A stretch of DNA of 64,000 nucleotides from Streptomyces griseiscabiei (lineage in GTDB: Bacteria; Actinomycetota; Actinomycetes; Streptomycetales; Streptomycetaceae). The stretch covers positions 1,922,001 to 1,986,000 of the forward strand of contig NZ_JAGJBZ010000002.1 of assembly GCF_020010925.1 (NCBI RefSeq). The letters are read 5' to 3'. The first letter of the stretch is position 1, and every line of letters begins with the position of its first letter. The notes beneath the pieces are model-generated. The model was not told where the DNA came from. It saw only the letters and a list, made by a program, of their open reading frames with translations, and made no database searches. A program made the position numbers and the translations under genes. Positions 16,477 through 27,112 of the stretch are shown here, piece by piece.

Positions 16477-18315
16477 ATGGGACAGCCGCAGCAGCCCGAC
16501 CAGGCCGAGGCGGAGGAGTCAGGAGCCGCACGGCCGGACGCCGACGCGGACGGCAGCACCGGAGGCGGGGACACCGCGGGCGGCGGGGGAACGCCGACCG
16601 GGGCTACCGGCCGGCCCGGGGCGGCGACCGACGCCGGCCCCCGGCCCGGCACGGCGGCTGCCCCGGACACTCTCCGTGGCGCGGCCTCCGGTGTCGGTCC
16701 GGGCGCGGGTCCGGCTTCCGGTGTCGGTTCGGGCTCCGGTCCGGACTCCGATGTCGGCTCCGGCTCCGGGGTGGCTTCGGGTGTTGGTTCGGGTTCCGGG
16801 GTGGCCTCGGGTGTCGGTTCGGGCTCTGGGTCGGCTTCAGGTGTCGGCTCGGGTTCGGGTTCCGGTCTGGCTTCCGGTGTCAGCTCCGGCACCGGGGTGG
16901 CTTCCGGTGTCGGCTCGGGCGCAGGTCCGGCCTCGGGTGTCGGTCCGGCTTCCGGTGTCGGCTCCGGCTCCGGGCCGGTAGCCGGTGTCGGCTCCCCTCC
17001 CGAGGCGGCGGTCGAAGCCGTCTCCCGTGTGGGCGGGGCGGCAGCCGGTCTCGGCCCTCGTCCCGGGGCGGCGGCCCCCGCCGGTCCGAGTGTCGGGGCA
17101 TGGCCCGCCGGGATCGCCGGCGGGCCCGGGAAGCCGGTGCTGCGGGTCGGGATGATCGGCTACGCGTTCATGGGCGCCGCGCACTCGCAGGGCTGGCGCA
17201 CGGCGGGCCGGGTCTTCGACCTGCCGCTGACCCCGGTCCTCGCCGCCGTGTGCGGCCGGGACGGCGACGCGGTCCGGGCCATGGCGGACCGGCACGGGTG
17301 GGCGCAGACGGAGACCGACTGGCGGGCGCTGATCGCCCGGGACGACATCGACCTCGTGGACATCTGCACCCCCGGCGACAGCCACGCCGAGATCGCCCTC
17401 GCCGCCCTCGCCGCGGGCAAGCACGTGCTCTGCGAGAAGCCCCTCGCCAACACCGTCGCGGAGGCCGAGGCGATGGCGACGGCAGCCGAAGAGGCCTACG
17501 CACAGGGCAAGTTGGCGATGGTCGGCTTCAACTACCGCCGGGTCCCCGCCACCGCGCTCGCCCGCCGGATGGTCGCCGAGGGGCGCCTCGGAGCCCTGCG
17601 GCACGTGCGGGTGACGTACCTTCAGGACTGGCTGGTCGACCCGGAGTTCCCGCTGACCTGGCGGCTGCGCAAGGAGTCCGCGGGGTCCGGGGCGCTCGGC
17701 GACCTGGGCGCCCACATCGTCGACCTCGCGCAGTATCTGGCGGGTGAGCCGGTGGTCGGGGTCTCCGCGCTGATGGAGACCTTCGTACGGGAACGGCCCC
17801 TGCCCGCAGGGGGGTCCAGCGGTCTGGCGTCCTCCGGCGGCACCGCCGGGCGCGGCGCGGTCACCGTCGACGACACGGCCCTGTTCACCGGCCGCCTCGC
17901 CTCCGGCGCCGTCGCCTCCTTCGAGGCCACCCGCTTCGCCACCGGCCGCAAGAACGCCCTGCGCATCGAACTCAACGGCGAGCGAGGCTCGTTGGCCTTC
18001 GACCTCGAACGGCTCAACGAACTCGCCTACCACGACCACACCGAGCCCGCCGCCCACGCCGGCTTCCGCCGCATCCTCGTCACCGAGCCCGACCACCCCT
18101 ACCTGGACGCCTGGTGGCCGCCGGGCCACGGCCTCGGCTACGAGCACTCCTTCGTCCACCAGGCCCGCGACCTGGTCCACGCCGTCGCGGAGGGCCGGCG
18201 GCCCGAGCCGTCCTTCGCCGACGGGCTCCAGGTGCAGCGGGTGCTCGCGGCGGTCGAGGAGAGCGCCGAGAAGAACTCCGTCTACACCCCGACCCACACC
18301 CCCACTGCGGTCTGA
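16477..18315 (+). CDS. Gfo/Idh/MocA-family sugar dehydrogenase with a long Gly/Ser-repeat N-terminus
   Basis: Residues 222-605 form a normal MocA-type NAD(P) oxidoreductase: [17 protein letters not shown] is the Rossmann loop, EKPLANT is the conserved cofactor/catalytic motif, and the [17 protein letters not shown] stretch carries the substrate-site Asp and His. Residues 1-220 are abnormal: low complexity, with a run of about ten decapeptides close to [10 protein letters not shown] at 70-172. The start at 16477 has a strong GAGGAGGA ribosome site, so the extension is probably translated; a later start is the alternative. Relatives oxidise sugars or polyols, often to 3-keto forms. It opens a run of sugar genes after the ABC transporter. 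Confidence 0.88.
   Translation: MGQPQQPDQAEAEESGAARPDADADGSTGGGDTAGGGGTPTGATGRPGAATDAGPRPGTAAAPDTLRGAASGVGPGAGPASGVGSGSGPDSDVGSGSGVASGVGSGSGVASGVGSGSGSASGVGSGSGSGLASGVSSGTGVASGVGSGAGPASGVGPASGVGSGSGPVAGVGSPPEAAVEAVSRVGGAAAGLGPRPGAAAPAGPSVGAWPAGIAGGPGKPVLRVGMIGYAFMGAAHSQGWRTAGRVFDLPLTPVLAAVCGRDGDAVRAMADRHGWAQTETDWRALIARDDIDLVDICTPGDSHAEIALAALAAGKHVLCEKPLANTVAEAEAMATAAEEAYAQGKLAMVGFNYRRVPATALARRMVAEGRLGALRHVRVTYLQDWLVDPEFPLTWRLRKESAGSGALGDLGAHIVDLAQYLAGEPVVGVSALMETFVRERPLPAGGSSGLASSGGTAGRGAVTVDDTALFTGRLASGAVASFEATRFATGRKNALRIELNGERGSLAFDLERLNELAYHDHTEPAAHAGFRRILVTEPDHPYLDAWWPPGHGLGYEHSFVHQARDLVHAVAEGRRPEPSFADGLQVQRVLAAVEESAEKNSVYTPTHTPTAV
16681..16992 (+). repeat. In-frame tandem repeat coding Gly/Ser-rich decapeptides
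   Basis: The DNA repeats a unit of about 30 bases (core GGTGTCGGTTCGGG with variants), always in frame, inside the dehydrogenase gene. The variants differ mostly at third positions, so the array is not freshly duplicated. The opposite strand reads as a [13 protein letters not shown] frame, which is a shadow of the same repeat. Confidence 0.8.
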
Positions 18316-18327
18316 GGAGGCCCCCAC

Positions 18328-19332
<1,005 letters not shown>

Positions 19333-19444
19333 GCGGCCACCGGCAACAGCGACAGCCCTCTGTCTTCCGGGGTGACGGCGCACCCCGGCGTACCGCACAC
19401 ACCCGTACACCTCCGTACGACCAGCCCCTTACTGGAGGCATTTC

Positions 19445-21961
19445 GTGCACCCGTACGACGACACCAGACACCCCACCCGCAGCACCAGCCTCTTCAGACG
19501 TCGCGGACTGCGCGGGCCGATCGCCCTGCTCAGCGGTCTGCTGCTCGCGGGCGCCTCGCTCTCCCTCACCGCGCCGGCGGCGGGGGCGGCCGACTCCGGA
19601 CCGAGGTCCGCCGACGCGAAGTCCGCCGCGGCCGAGGACTTCCAGCAGGTCACCCTCGCCAAGGGCGAACCGGAGGTCGGCGAGCCCATGTCGCTCGCCG
19701 TCCTCCCGGACCGCTCGGTCCTGCACACCTCCCGCGACGGCGAACTGCGCCTGACCGACGCGGCGGGCAACACCAGGCTCGCGGGCAAACTCGACGTGTA
19801 CTCCCACGACGAGGAGGGCCTCCAGGGCATCGGCGTCGACCCTGCCTTCTCCGACAACCGGTTCATCTATCTGTACTACGCGCCCCCGCTGAACACCCCG
19901 GCCGGCGACGCCCCCGAGACCGGCACGGCCGCCGACTTCGCGCCCTTCGACGGCGTCAACCGCCTCTCCCGCTTCGTCCTGAAGGCCGACGGCACCCTGG
20001 ACAAGGCCAGCGAGACGAAGGTCCTCGACGTCCCCGCCTCCCGGGGCATCTGCTGCCACGTCGGCGGTGACATCGACTTCGACGCGGCGGGCAACCTGTA
20101 TCTGTCGACGGGCGACGACAGCAACCCGTTCCAGTCGGACGGCTTCACCCCCATCGACGAACGCGCCAACCGCAACCCGGCCTTCGACGCCCAGCGCACC
20201 TCCGGCAACACCAACGACCTGCGCGGCAAGATCCTGCGCATCAAGGTCGGCGCCGACGGCTCGTACACCGTCCCCGACGGCAACCTCTTCGCGCCCGGCA
20301 CGGACAAGACGCGCCCCGAGATCTACGCGATGGGCTTCCGCAACCCGTTCCGCTTCAGCGTCGACAAGAAGACCGGCATCCTCTACGTCGGCGAGTACGG
20401 CCCCGACGCGGGCGCGGCCAACCCCTCGCGGGGCCCGGCCGGACAGGTCGAGTTCGCCCGCGTGACCAAGCCGGGCAACTTCGGCTGGCCGTACTGCACC
20501 GGCAAGAACGACGCCTACGTGGACTACGACTTCGCCACCGGCACCTCGGGAGCCGCCTTCGACTGCGCGGCCCCGAAGAACACCTCGCCGAACAACACCG
20601 GCCTCACCGACCTGCCGCCCGCCGAGCCCGCCTGGATCCCGTACAACGGCAACTCCGTCCCGGAGTTCGGCGACGGCTCCGAGTCCCCGATGGGCGGCCC
20701 GGTCTACGACTACGACGCCGCGCTCGACTCCCCGGTGAAGTTCCCCGAGGCGTACGACGGCGACTTCTTCGCCGGTGAGTTCGGCCGCCGCTGGATCAAG
20801 CGGATCAGCAGCGACACCGACGGCACCGTCCAGTCGATCAACAACGTGCCCTGGACCGGCACCCAGGTCATGGACATGGCCTTCGGCCCGGACGGCGCGC
20901 TGTACGTCCTCGACTACGGTCTCGCCTGGTTCGGCGGCGACGAGAACTCCGCGCTCTACCGCATCGAGAACGCCACCGACGGCCACTCCCCGGTCGCCGC
21001 CGCCGCGGCCGACCGCACCTCGGGCCAGGCGAAACTGAGGGTCCGCTTCTCCTCGGAGGGCACCAGCGACCAGGACGGCGACGCCCTCACCTACCGCTGG
21101 GACTTCGGCGACGGCGGTACCTCCACGGCAGCGAACCCGAAGCACAGGTACACGACGAACGGCACCTACACCGCGACCGTGACCGCCAAGGACTCCACCG
21201 GCCGTACCGGCAGCGCGAGCGTGCGGATCGTCGTCGGTAACACCGCGCCCGAGGTCGAGCTGCGACTCCCCGAGGACGGGCAGCTGTTCGCGTTCGGTGA
21301 CGCCGTCCCGTTCAAGGTGAAGGTGCGCGACAAGGAGGACGGCACCTCCATCGACTGCGCCAAGGTCAAGGTCACCTTCGTCCTCGGCCACGACAGCCAC
21401 GGCCACCCGGTGACCTCCGCCAACGGCTGCACCGGCACCATCCAGACCAGCGCCGACGGCGGCCACGACGAGAACGCCAACATCTTCGGGGTGTTCGACG
21501 CCGAGTACACCGACGGCGGAGGCGGCGGCCAGGCCCCGCTGACCACCCACGACACGAACGTGGTCCAGCCCACCCACCGCCAGGCCGAGCACTACGGCGA
21601 CTCGTCGGGTGTCGTGGTGCAGTCCAAGGCCACGGCGCACGGTGGCAAGACGGTCGGTGACATCTCCGACGGCGACTGGATCTCCTTCGAGCCGTACGTC
21701 CTGTCCAACGCCACGAAGATCACCGCGCGGATCTCCTCCGGAGGAGCGGGCGGCAAGCTGGAGGTCCGGGCGGGCTCCGCGACCGGCCAGGTCCTCGGCA
21801 GCGCGACCGTGCCGACGACCGGCGGCTGGGACACCTTCCAGGACGTCACCGCGAACCTGTCCAAGGCCCCGCGCGGCACCACCACGCTCTACCTGGTTTT
21901 CAAGGGGAGCGGCTCCGGGGGCCTGTTCGACGTGGACGACTTCACCTTCACGAAGCGGTGA
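19445..21961 (+). CDS. Secreted PQQ-type sugar dehydrogenase with PKD and CBM6-like domains
   Basis: The protein has 838 residues. A signal peptide occupies about 1-48 (RGPIALLSGLLLAGASLSL, cleavage near AAGAA). A six-bladed beta-propeller of the soluble glucose dehydrogenase type (GSDH/PQQ family) spans 65-515, with SHDEEGLQGIGVDPAF, GDDSNPFQ, RNPFRFSVD and EFGRRWIKRI. A PKD domain follows at about 530-615 (YRWDFGDGGTS). Residues 700-838 look like a CBM6-type carbohydrate module (GDWISFEPYVL, GGLFDVDDFTF). The GTG start follows GGAGG. It probably oxidises extracellular sugars bound to a polymer; whether PQQ is used is not known. It shares the operon with the ThuA-type hydrolase. Confidence 0.9.
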   Translation: MHPYDDTRHPTRSTSLFRRRGLRGPIALLSGLLLAGASLSLTAPAAGAADSGPRSADAKSAAAEDFQQVTLAKGEPEVGEPMSLAVLPDRSVLHTSRDGELRLTDAAGNTRLAGKLDVYSHDEEGLQGIGVDPAFSDNRFIYLYYAPPLNTPAGDAPETGTAADFAPFDGVNRLSRFVLKADGTLDKASETKVLDVPASRGICCHVGGDIDFDAAGNLYLSTGDDSNPFQSDGFTPIDERANRNPAFDAQRTSGNTNDLRGKILRIKVGADGSYTVPDGNLFAPGTDKTRPEIYAMGFRNPFRFSVDKKTGILYVGEYGPDAGAANPSRGPAGQVEFARVTKPGNFGWPYCTGKNDAYVDYDFATGTSGAAFDCAAPKNTSPNNTGLTDLPPAEPAWIPYNGNSVPEFGDGSESPMGGPVYDYDAALDSPVKFPEAYDGDFFAGEFGRRWIKRISSDTDGTVQSINNVPWTGTQVMDMAFGPDGALYVLDYGLAWFGGDENSALYRIENATDGHSPVAAAAADRTSGQAKLRVRFSSEGTSDQDGDALTYRWDFGDGGTSTAANPKHRYTTNGTYTATVTAKDSTGRTGSASVRIVVGNTAPEVELRLPEDGQLFAFGDAVPFKVKVRDKEDGTSIDCAKVKVTFVLGHDSHGHPVTSANGCTGTIQTSADGGHDENANIFGVFDAEYTDGGGGGQAPLTTHDTNVVQPTHRQAEHYGDSSGVVVQSKATAHGGKTVGDISDGDWISFEPYVLSNATKITARISSGGAGGKLEVRAGSATGQVLGSATVPTTGGWDTFQDVTANLSKAPRGTTTLYLVFKGSGSGGLFDVDDFTFTKR

Positions 21962-21970
21962 GGGGCGGCC

Positions 21971-23362
21971 ATGGGAACGCAAGGACGCGTGTGGGCCGCT
22001 GTGGGCGGTGCCGCCCTGCTGATCGGATGCGTGTCGGGGCCGGCCGTGTCCGATGAGGCCGGCGCCTCCGGGAAACACCGGGACGAGCGCCGGGTGCTGG
22101 TGTTCTCCAAGACCGCCGGCTTCCGCCACGACTCGATCCCCGAGGGCGTCACGGCCGTACGGGAACTGGGCGCCGCCCACGGCTTCGCGGTCGACACCAC
22201 GGAGGACGCGAGTGCCTTCACCACCCGCAACCTCGGGCGCTACGACGCGGTCGTGTTCCTCTCGACGACCGGTGACGTCCTGAACGCGGCCCAACAGGGC
22301 GCGTTCGAGCGGTACATCAAGCGCGGCGGCGCGTACGTCGGCATCCACGCCGCCGCCGACACCGAGTACGACTGGGCCTTCTACGGCGGACTCGCGGGCG
22401 CGTACTTCCAGTCGCACCCCGCGATCCAGCCCGCGACGGTCGACGTGGAGGACCACGCCCACCCGGCCACCGCCGGACTGGACGCGGCCTGGAACCGCAC
22501 GGACGAGTGGTACAACTACCGCTCCAACCCCCGTGAGCGGGCCCATGTCCTCGCCTCGCTCGACGAGTCGTCGTACAGCGGCGGCACCATGAACGGCGAC
22601 CATCCCATCGCCTGGTGCCAGGACTACCAGGGCGGCCGTGCCTTCTACACCGGCGGCGGCCACACCAAGGAGTCCTTCGCCGAACCCGCCTTCCGGCAGC
22701 ACCTGTTGGGCGGCATCCGGTGGGCGACCGGGGAGGCCCAGGCGGACTGCCGGCCGGAGAACGGCTACCGGCCGCTCTTCGACGGCACCGCCGACTCGCT
22801 CGCCGCGTGGCGGCAGGCGGGCCCGGGCTCCTTCATCCTGTCCGACGACGGCACGATCACGTCGTCCGGCGGGATGGGCATGCTCTGGTACGCCGACCGG
22901 AGCCTCGGGTCGTACTCCCTGAAGCTCGACTGGCGGATGTCCGGTGCCTCCGGCGACGACAACTCCGGTGTGTTCGTGGGCTTCCCGCCCTCGGACGATC
23001 CCTGGTCGGCCGTGAACAACGGCTACGAGGTCCAGATCGACGCCACCGACGTGCCCGAGCGCACCACCGGGTCCGTCTACGGCTTCCGCTCCGCCGACCT
23101 CGGCAAGCGCGACCGTGCGCTGAACCCGCCGGGGGAGTGGAACACCTACGAGATCCGCGTGGAGGGCGAGCGCCTCCGCGTCTGGCTCAACGGCGTGAAG
23201 ATCAACGACTTCACCAACACCGATCCGGTACGGAGCCTGCGCGACGGTCACTTCGGCATCCAGAACCACGGTGCCGACGACCGGGTGTCCTTCCGTGACA
23301 TCCGGATCAAGGAACTGCCCGTGCGGGCCGCCCACCCGGCGGACCCGCCCCCGGGCGACTGA
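21971..23362 (+). CDS. ThuA-like domain fused to a 3-keto-disaccharide hydrolase (DUF1080) domain, exported lipoprotein
   Basis: The 463-residue protein starts with a lipoprotein signal (ALLIGC, C20). Residues 40-250 are ThuA-like (VLVFSKTAGFRHDSIPEG, GGAYVGIHAAADTEY, NGDHPIAWCQ). Residues 255-450 are the DUF1080/3-keto-disaccharide hydrolase jelly roll (YRPLFDGTADSLAAWRQ, DWRMSGASGDDNSGVFVG, GEWNTYEIRVEGERLRVWLNG pattern). ThuA proteins act with MocA dehydrogenases on trehalose-type sugars, and DUF1080 proteins cleave 3-keto-glycosides. Together with the dehydrogenase at 16477 this supports 3-keto-glycoside catabolism. It starts 10 bases after the PQQ-type gene. A terminator follows. Confidence 0.9.
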   Translation: MGTQGRVWAAVGGAALLIGCVSGPAVSDEAGASGKHRDERRVLVFSKTAGFRHDSIPEGVTAVRELGAAHGFAVDTTEDASAFTTRNLGRYDAVVFLSTTGDVLNAAQQGAFERYIKRGGAYVGIHAAADTEYDWAFYGGLAGAYFQSHPAIQPATVDVEDHAHPATAGLDAAWNRTDEWYNYRSNPRERAHVLASLDESSYSGGTMNGDHPIAWCQDYQGGRAFYTGGGHTKESFAEPAFRQHLLGGIRWATGEAQADCRPENGYRPLFDGTADSLAAWRQAGPGSFILSDDGTITSSGGMGMLWYADRSLGSYSLKLDWRMSGASGDDNSGVFVGFPPSDDPWSAVNNGYEVQIDATDVPERTTGSVYGFRSADLGKRDRALNPPGEWNTYEIRVEGERLRVWLNGVKINDFTNTDPVRSLRDGHFGIQNHGADDRVSFRDIRIKELPVRAAHPADPPPGD

Positions 23363-23366
23363 GCGG

Positions 23367-23400
23367 CGGCGGGCGGGGGACGCCGGACCTCCGCCCGCCG
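23367..23400 (+). terminator. Hairpin terminator ending the glycoside operon
   Basis: CGGCGGGCGG (23367-23376) pairs exactly with CCGCCCGCCG (23391-23400), and TCTTGTTCCCC follows. It separates the ThuA gene from the ebo-type operon. Confidence 0.7.
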
Positions 23401-23494
23401 TCTTGTTCCCCTCCTTCCCCCCTCCTTCCCCACCGGCTCCCCCCACCGGCTCCCTTCTCCGGCTCGACTCTCCGCCTCGACGAGGAGGCTGCTC

Positions 23495-24649
23495 ATGTCC
23501 GTGTCCGTTTCTCCACAGAGCGTCGGCGTCTGGCTGATCGGAGCCCGCGGCTCCGTCGCCACCACCGTCGTCGCGGGCTGCGCGGCCCTCGCGGCGGGCC
23601 TGCACCCCCCGACGGGCATGGTCACCGAGACCCCGCTCTTCACCGGCACGGGTCTGCCCGCGCTCGCCTCCCTCGTCTTCGGCGGCCACGACACGGTCGA
23701 CTGCCCCCTGCCCAAACGCGCCGAGGCCCTGGCCGAGGGCGGTGTCCTGCCCCACGGCCTCCCCGCCGCGCTCGCCTCCGAACTGGCCGCCGCCGACCGG
23801 GAGATCAGGCCCGGCGGCCCCCTCCCGGGCGACACCCGGGGCCCCGACGAACTGATCTCCGCCTTCGCCGCCGACATCGAGGACTTCGTACGACGGCGGG
23901 GGCTGACCCGAGCGGTGGTGGTGAACGTGGCGTCCACGGAACCCGCACCGACCGGCACGGCGCTGCCGCCCAGCTCCCTGTACGCGGCGGCGGCGCTCCG
24001 CGCGGGCTCGCCCTACGTGAACTTCACCCCCTCGACCGGACTCCACCACCCGGCCCTCGCCTCCCGCGCCGCCTCCTGCGGGCTCCCTCACGCGGGCCGC
24101 GACGGCAAGACCGGGCAGACCCTGCTCCGGTCCGTCCTCGGCCCGATGTTCGCGCAACGGGCGCTGGCCGTCCGAGCCTGGTCCGGGACCAATCTGCTCG
24201 GCGGTGGCGACGGCGCCGCCCTCGCCGACCCGGCCGCCGCCGCCGCGAAGAACGCCGGCAAGGAGCGCGTCCTGACCGACAGCCTGGGCACCACCCCCGA
24301 GGGCGAGACCCACATCGACGACGTCCCCGCCCTCGGCGACTGGAAGACCGCCTGGGACCACATCGCCTTCGACGGCTTCCTCGGCGCCCGCATGGTGCTC
24401 CAGACCACCTGGCAGGGCTGCGACTCGGCGCTGGCAGCGCCCCTGATCCTCGACCTGGCCCGCCTCCTGTCCCGGGCCCACGAAGCGGGCCTCTCCGGCC
24501 CCCTGACCGACCTGGGCTTCTACTTCAAGGACCCGGTGGGGCAGGGCCCGGCGGCACTGGGGGAGCAGTACGCGGCGCTGGCGGGGTTCGCGGAACGGCT
24601 GCGGCGGCCCGGCACGGGCGGTCCGGAGCCGCGCGAGGAGACCCGATGA
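23495..24649 (+). CDS. Inositol-3-phosphate synthase-like protein
   Basis: The 384-residue protein has the MIPS layout: an N-terminal NAD fold (GVWLIGARGSVATTVVAG), then VVNVASTEP, YVNFTPSTG, GRDGKTGQTLLRSVL and WSGTNLLGGGDG, the last two being core MIPS motifs for NAD and glucose-6-phosphate. DHIAFDGFLGARM matches the C-terminal catalytic region. The start follows GAGGAGG. MIPS makes inositol-1-phosphate from glucose-6-phosphate, but versions linked to ebo-type clusters may act on a related cyclitol or keto-sugar. The stop overlaps the next start as ATGA, which links it tightly to that cluster. Confidence 0.92.
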   Translation: MSVSVSPQSVGVWLIGARGSVATTVVAGCAALAAGLHPPTGMVTETPLFTGTGLPALASLVFGGHDTVDCPLPKRAEALAEGGVLPHGLPAALASELAAADREIRPGGPLPGDTRGPDELISAFAADIEDFVRRRGLTRAVVVNVASTEPAPTGTALPPSSLYAAAALRAGSPYVNFTPSTGLHHPALASRAASCGLPHAGRDGKTGQTLLRSVLGPMFAQRALAVRAWSGTNLLGGGDGAALADPAAAAAKNAGKERVLTDSLGTTPEGETHIDDVPALGDWKTAWDHIAFDGFLGARMVLQTTWQGCDSALAAPLILDLARLLSRAHEAGLSGPLTDLGFYFKDPVGQGPAALGEQYAALAGFAERLRRPGTGGPEPREETR

Positions 24650-25545
24650 CTGCCTCACCCGCCCCCCTCACCCCCCTCGCCCCCCTCTCCTTCGGCTACG
24701 GCACCAACGGCCTCGCCGACCTCCGCCTCGACGACGCCCTCGCCCTCCTCGCCGACCTCGGCTACGACGGAGTCGGCCTGACCCTCGACCACATGCACCT
24801 CGATCCACTGGCCCCGGACCTGACCGCCCGCACCCGGCGCCTCGCGCGGCGGTTGGACACGCTCGGGCTGGGCGTCACCGTGGAGACCGGGGCCCGCTAT
24901 GTCCTGGACCCCCGCCGCAAGCACGGCCCCACGCTGCTGGACCCGGACCCGGACGACCGTGCCCGCCGAGCGGACCTGCTGATCCGCGCCGTACAGGTCG
25001 CCGCCGACCTCGGCGCCCACGCCGTGCACTGCTTCAGCGGAGTCACCCCGCCCGGCACCGACGAGGACACCGCCTGGAAACGCCTCCCCGAAGCGCTCAC
25101 CCCCGTCCTCGACGCCGCCACCGCCGCCGGTGTCCCCCTCGCGATCGAACCCGAACCCGGTCACCTCCTCGCCACCCTCGCCGACTTCCACCGCCTCCGC
25201 GAGGCCCTGGACAGCCCCGCCCCGCTCGGCCTCACCCTCGACATCGGCCACTGCCAGTGCCTCGAACCCCTCCCTCCCGCCGACTGCGTCCGTGCCGCCG
25301 CGCCCTGGCTGCGGCACGTGCAGATCGAGGACATGCGGCGCGGTGTCCATGAGCATCTGCCCCTGGGCGAGGGCGAGATCGACTTCCCACCCGTGCTGGC
25401 GGCCCTGGCCGCCGCCGACTACCGGGCCCTGACCGTCGTCGAACTGCCACGCCACTCCCACGCCGGCCCCCACTTCGCCGAACGGTCCCTCGCCTTCCTG
25501 CGCCGGACGACCGGCCGCACGGCTCACCCCGGGAGCGCTCAGTGA
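24646..25545 (+). CDS. Sugar phosphate isomerase/epimerase-like TIM barrel of the ebo-type operon
   Basis: The 299-residue protein is a TIM barrel of the xylose isomerase-like/AP endonuclease 2 superfamily. Probable metal ligands are the Glu in AIEPEPGH, Asp and His in TLDIGHCQ, the His in LRHVQIEDM and the Glu in VVELPRH. The start overlaps the MIPS stop (ATGA) and its own stop overlaps the EboA start (GTGA), so it is translated as a chain with both. It would act on a small sugar or cyclitol, perhaps the product of the upstream synthase. No closer assignment is possible. Confidence 0.88.
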   Translation: MTASPAPLTPLAPLSFGYGTNGLADLRLDDALALLADLGYDGVGLTLDHMHLDPLAPDLTARTRRLARRLDTLGLGVTVETGARYVLDPRRKHGPTLLDPDPDDRARRADLLIRAVQVAADLGAHAVHCFSGVTPPGTDEDTAWKRLPEALTPVLDAATAAGVPLAIEPEPGHLLATLADFHRLREALDSPAPLGLTLDIGHCQCLEPLPPADCVRAAAPWLRHVQIEDMRRGVHEHLPLGEGEIDFPPVLAALAAADYRALTVVELPRHSHAGPHFAERSLAFLRRTTGRTAHPGSAQ

Positions 25546-26261
25546 TCCACGACCACACCCCGGCCGACCCGACGGCCCGCCCCGCCCGATCCGCACACCC
25601 GGCCCACCCCGCCCGCACCACCCCCGCCGACCTGCGCGGCCACCTGGACACCCACCTCCCGGACGCCGCCCACGCCTGGCTCGGCCGGGCACTGGACGAG
25701 GCCGCCGACCATCCGGGCTCCCACGGGCCCCTCGCCGTCTGGGAGTCGCGCCTCGCCGAGGCGGGCCGCCGCTGCGGCCCCGAGCACGCCGACGCCGTCC
25801 GCGTCCTGATCCTGCACGCGGCCCGCGCCGACACCGACGCCCTCACCCGGGTCTACCGCCAGGGCACCGCCGACGAACGCCGAGCCGTCCTGCACGCCCT
25901 GCCCCACCTCGTGCCCGGCCCCGCCGCCGTGCCCCTCGTCGAGGACGCCCTGCGCACCAACGACACCCGCCTGATCGCCGCCGCCGTCGGGCCGTACGCC
26001 GCCCGCCACCTGGCCGCGCACCACTGGCGGCACGCCGTGCTCAAGTGTCTGTTCACCGCGGTGCCCGTCGACGAGATCACCGGCCTGGACCGCCGTGCCC
26101 GCGGCGACACCGAACTCGCCCGCATGCTCGGCGCGTTCGCCGAGGAACGCACCGCCGCGGGCCGTCCCGTACCCGAGGACCTGTACCGCGTCCTGGCCCT
26201 GACCGCGCCCCCACCGGCCGACGAGCACGGCCTCGACGGCAAGGAGTCCGAGGAGTCCTGA
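25542..26261 (+). CDS. eboA: EboA-family protein
   Basis: The 239-residue helical protein ends with the stretch that marks EboA: AAHHWRHAVLKCLFTAVPVD, followed by GLDRRARGDTELARMLGAFAEERTAAGRPVPEDL. The first 35 residues are Ala/Pro-rich and probably disordered. It starts at a GTG overlapping the previous stop, with GGGAG upstream. EboA is a cytoplasmic protein of unknown activity in the ebo cluster, which in the cyanobacterium Nostoc punctiforme is needed to move scytonemin precursor to the periplasm. The family match is firm; the function is not. Confidence 0.9.
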   Translation: MIHDHTPADPTARPARSAHPAHPARTTPADLRGHLDTHLPDAAHAWLGRALDEAADHPGSHGPLAVWESRLAEAGRRCGPEHADAVRVLILHAARADTDALTRVYRQGTADERRAVLHALPHLVPGPAAVPLVEDALRTNDTRLIAAAVGPYAARHLAAHHWRHAVLKCLFTAVPVDEITGLDRRARGDTELARMLGAFAEERTAAGRPVPEDLYRVLALTAPPPADEHGLDGKESEES

Positions 26262-27109
26262 TGCGTATCTTCGACCCCCACATCCACATGACGTCACGCA
26301 CCACCGACGACTACGAGGCGATGCACGGGGCGGGCGTCCGCGCGGTCGTCGAGCCGGCCTTCTGGCTGGGCCAGCCCCGCACCTCGCCCGACTCCTTCGT
26401 CGACTACTTCGACTCCCTGCTGGGCTGGGAGCCCTTCCGCGCCGCCCAGTACGGCATCGCCCACCACTGCGCCCTCGCCCTCAACCCCAAGGAGGCCAAC
26501 GACCCGCGCTGCGCCCCGGTCCTGGACCAGCTGCCCCGCTACCTCCTCAAGGACCGGGTGGTGGCCGTCGGCGAGATCGGCTACGACTCCATGACCCCGG
26601 CCGAGGACCACGCCCTCGAACACCAGCTGCAACTGGCCGCCGACCACGGCCTGCCCGCCCTGGTGCACACCCCGCACCGGGACAAGCTCGCCGGTCTGCG
26701 CCGCACCCTCGACGCCGTACGGGCCTCCGCGCTGCCCGTCGACCGGGTCCTGCTCGACCACCTCAACGAGACCACGGTGGCGGAGGCCAGGGACAGCGGT
26801 GCCTGGCTCGGCTTCTCCGTCTATCCCGACACCAAGATGGACGAGGAGCGGATGGTCGCCGTCCTCAAGGAGTTCGGCCCCGAGAAGGTGCTGGTCAACT
26901 CCGCCGCCGACTGGGGCAGAAGCGACCCCCTCAAGACCCGCCGGGTCGCCGACGCACTCCTCGCCTCCGGGTTCGCCGAGGACGCCGTGGACCTCGTGCT
27001 GTGGCGCAACCCGGTCGCCTTCTACGGACTCAGCGGCCGTCTCGCCCTCGACCCGACCGCCACCGGCCCCACCCACGAGGGCAACAGCATCCTGCGCGGC
27101 GGTGAGTGA
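26261..27109 (+). CDS. eboB: TatD-like metal-dependent hydrolase (EboB type)
   Basis: The 282-residue protein starts MRIFDPHIHMTSRTTDDY, the metal-binding HxH of TatD hydrolases. It continues with VAVGEIGYDSM (metal Glu), LPALVHTPHRDKL (His), LLDHLNE (His) and NSAADWGRSD (Asp), a complete amidohydrolase metal set. The ATG overlaps the last base of the EboA stop (TGATG), with GGAG just upstream. A longer opening in this frame lies within EboA and is not used. TatD relatives cleave nucleic acid or small esters; in ebo clusters the substrate is unknown. Confidence 0.9.
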   Translation: MRIFDPHIHMTSRTTDDYEAMHGAGVRAVVEPAFWLGQPRTSPDSFVDYFDSLLGWEPFRAAQYGIAHHCALALNPKEANDPRCAPVLDQLPRYLLKDRVVAVGEIGYDSMTPAEDHALEHQLQLAADHGLPALVHTPHRDKLAGLRRTLDAVRASALPVDRVLLDHLNETTVAEARDSGAWLGFSVYPDTKMDEERMVAVLKEFGPEKVLVNSAADWGRSDPLKTRRVADALLASGFAEDAVDLVLWRNPVAFYGLSGRLALDPTATGPTHEGNSILRGGE

Positions 27110-27112
27110 CCG

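Noticed and set aside
16311..16892. Minus-strand open frame reading repeated PEPEPTPEA, like a proline-rich surface protein
   Set aside because: It is the complement of the Gly/Ser repeat in the plus-strand dehydrogenase gene, which has a strong ribosome site and a conserved enzyme domain. Proline/glutamate repeats arise from reading that DNA backwards.
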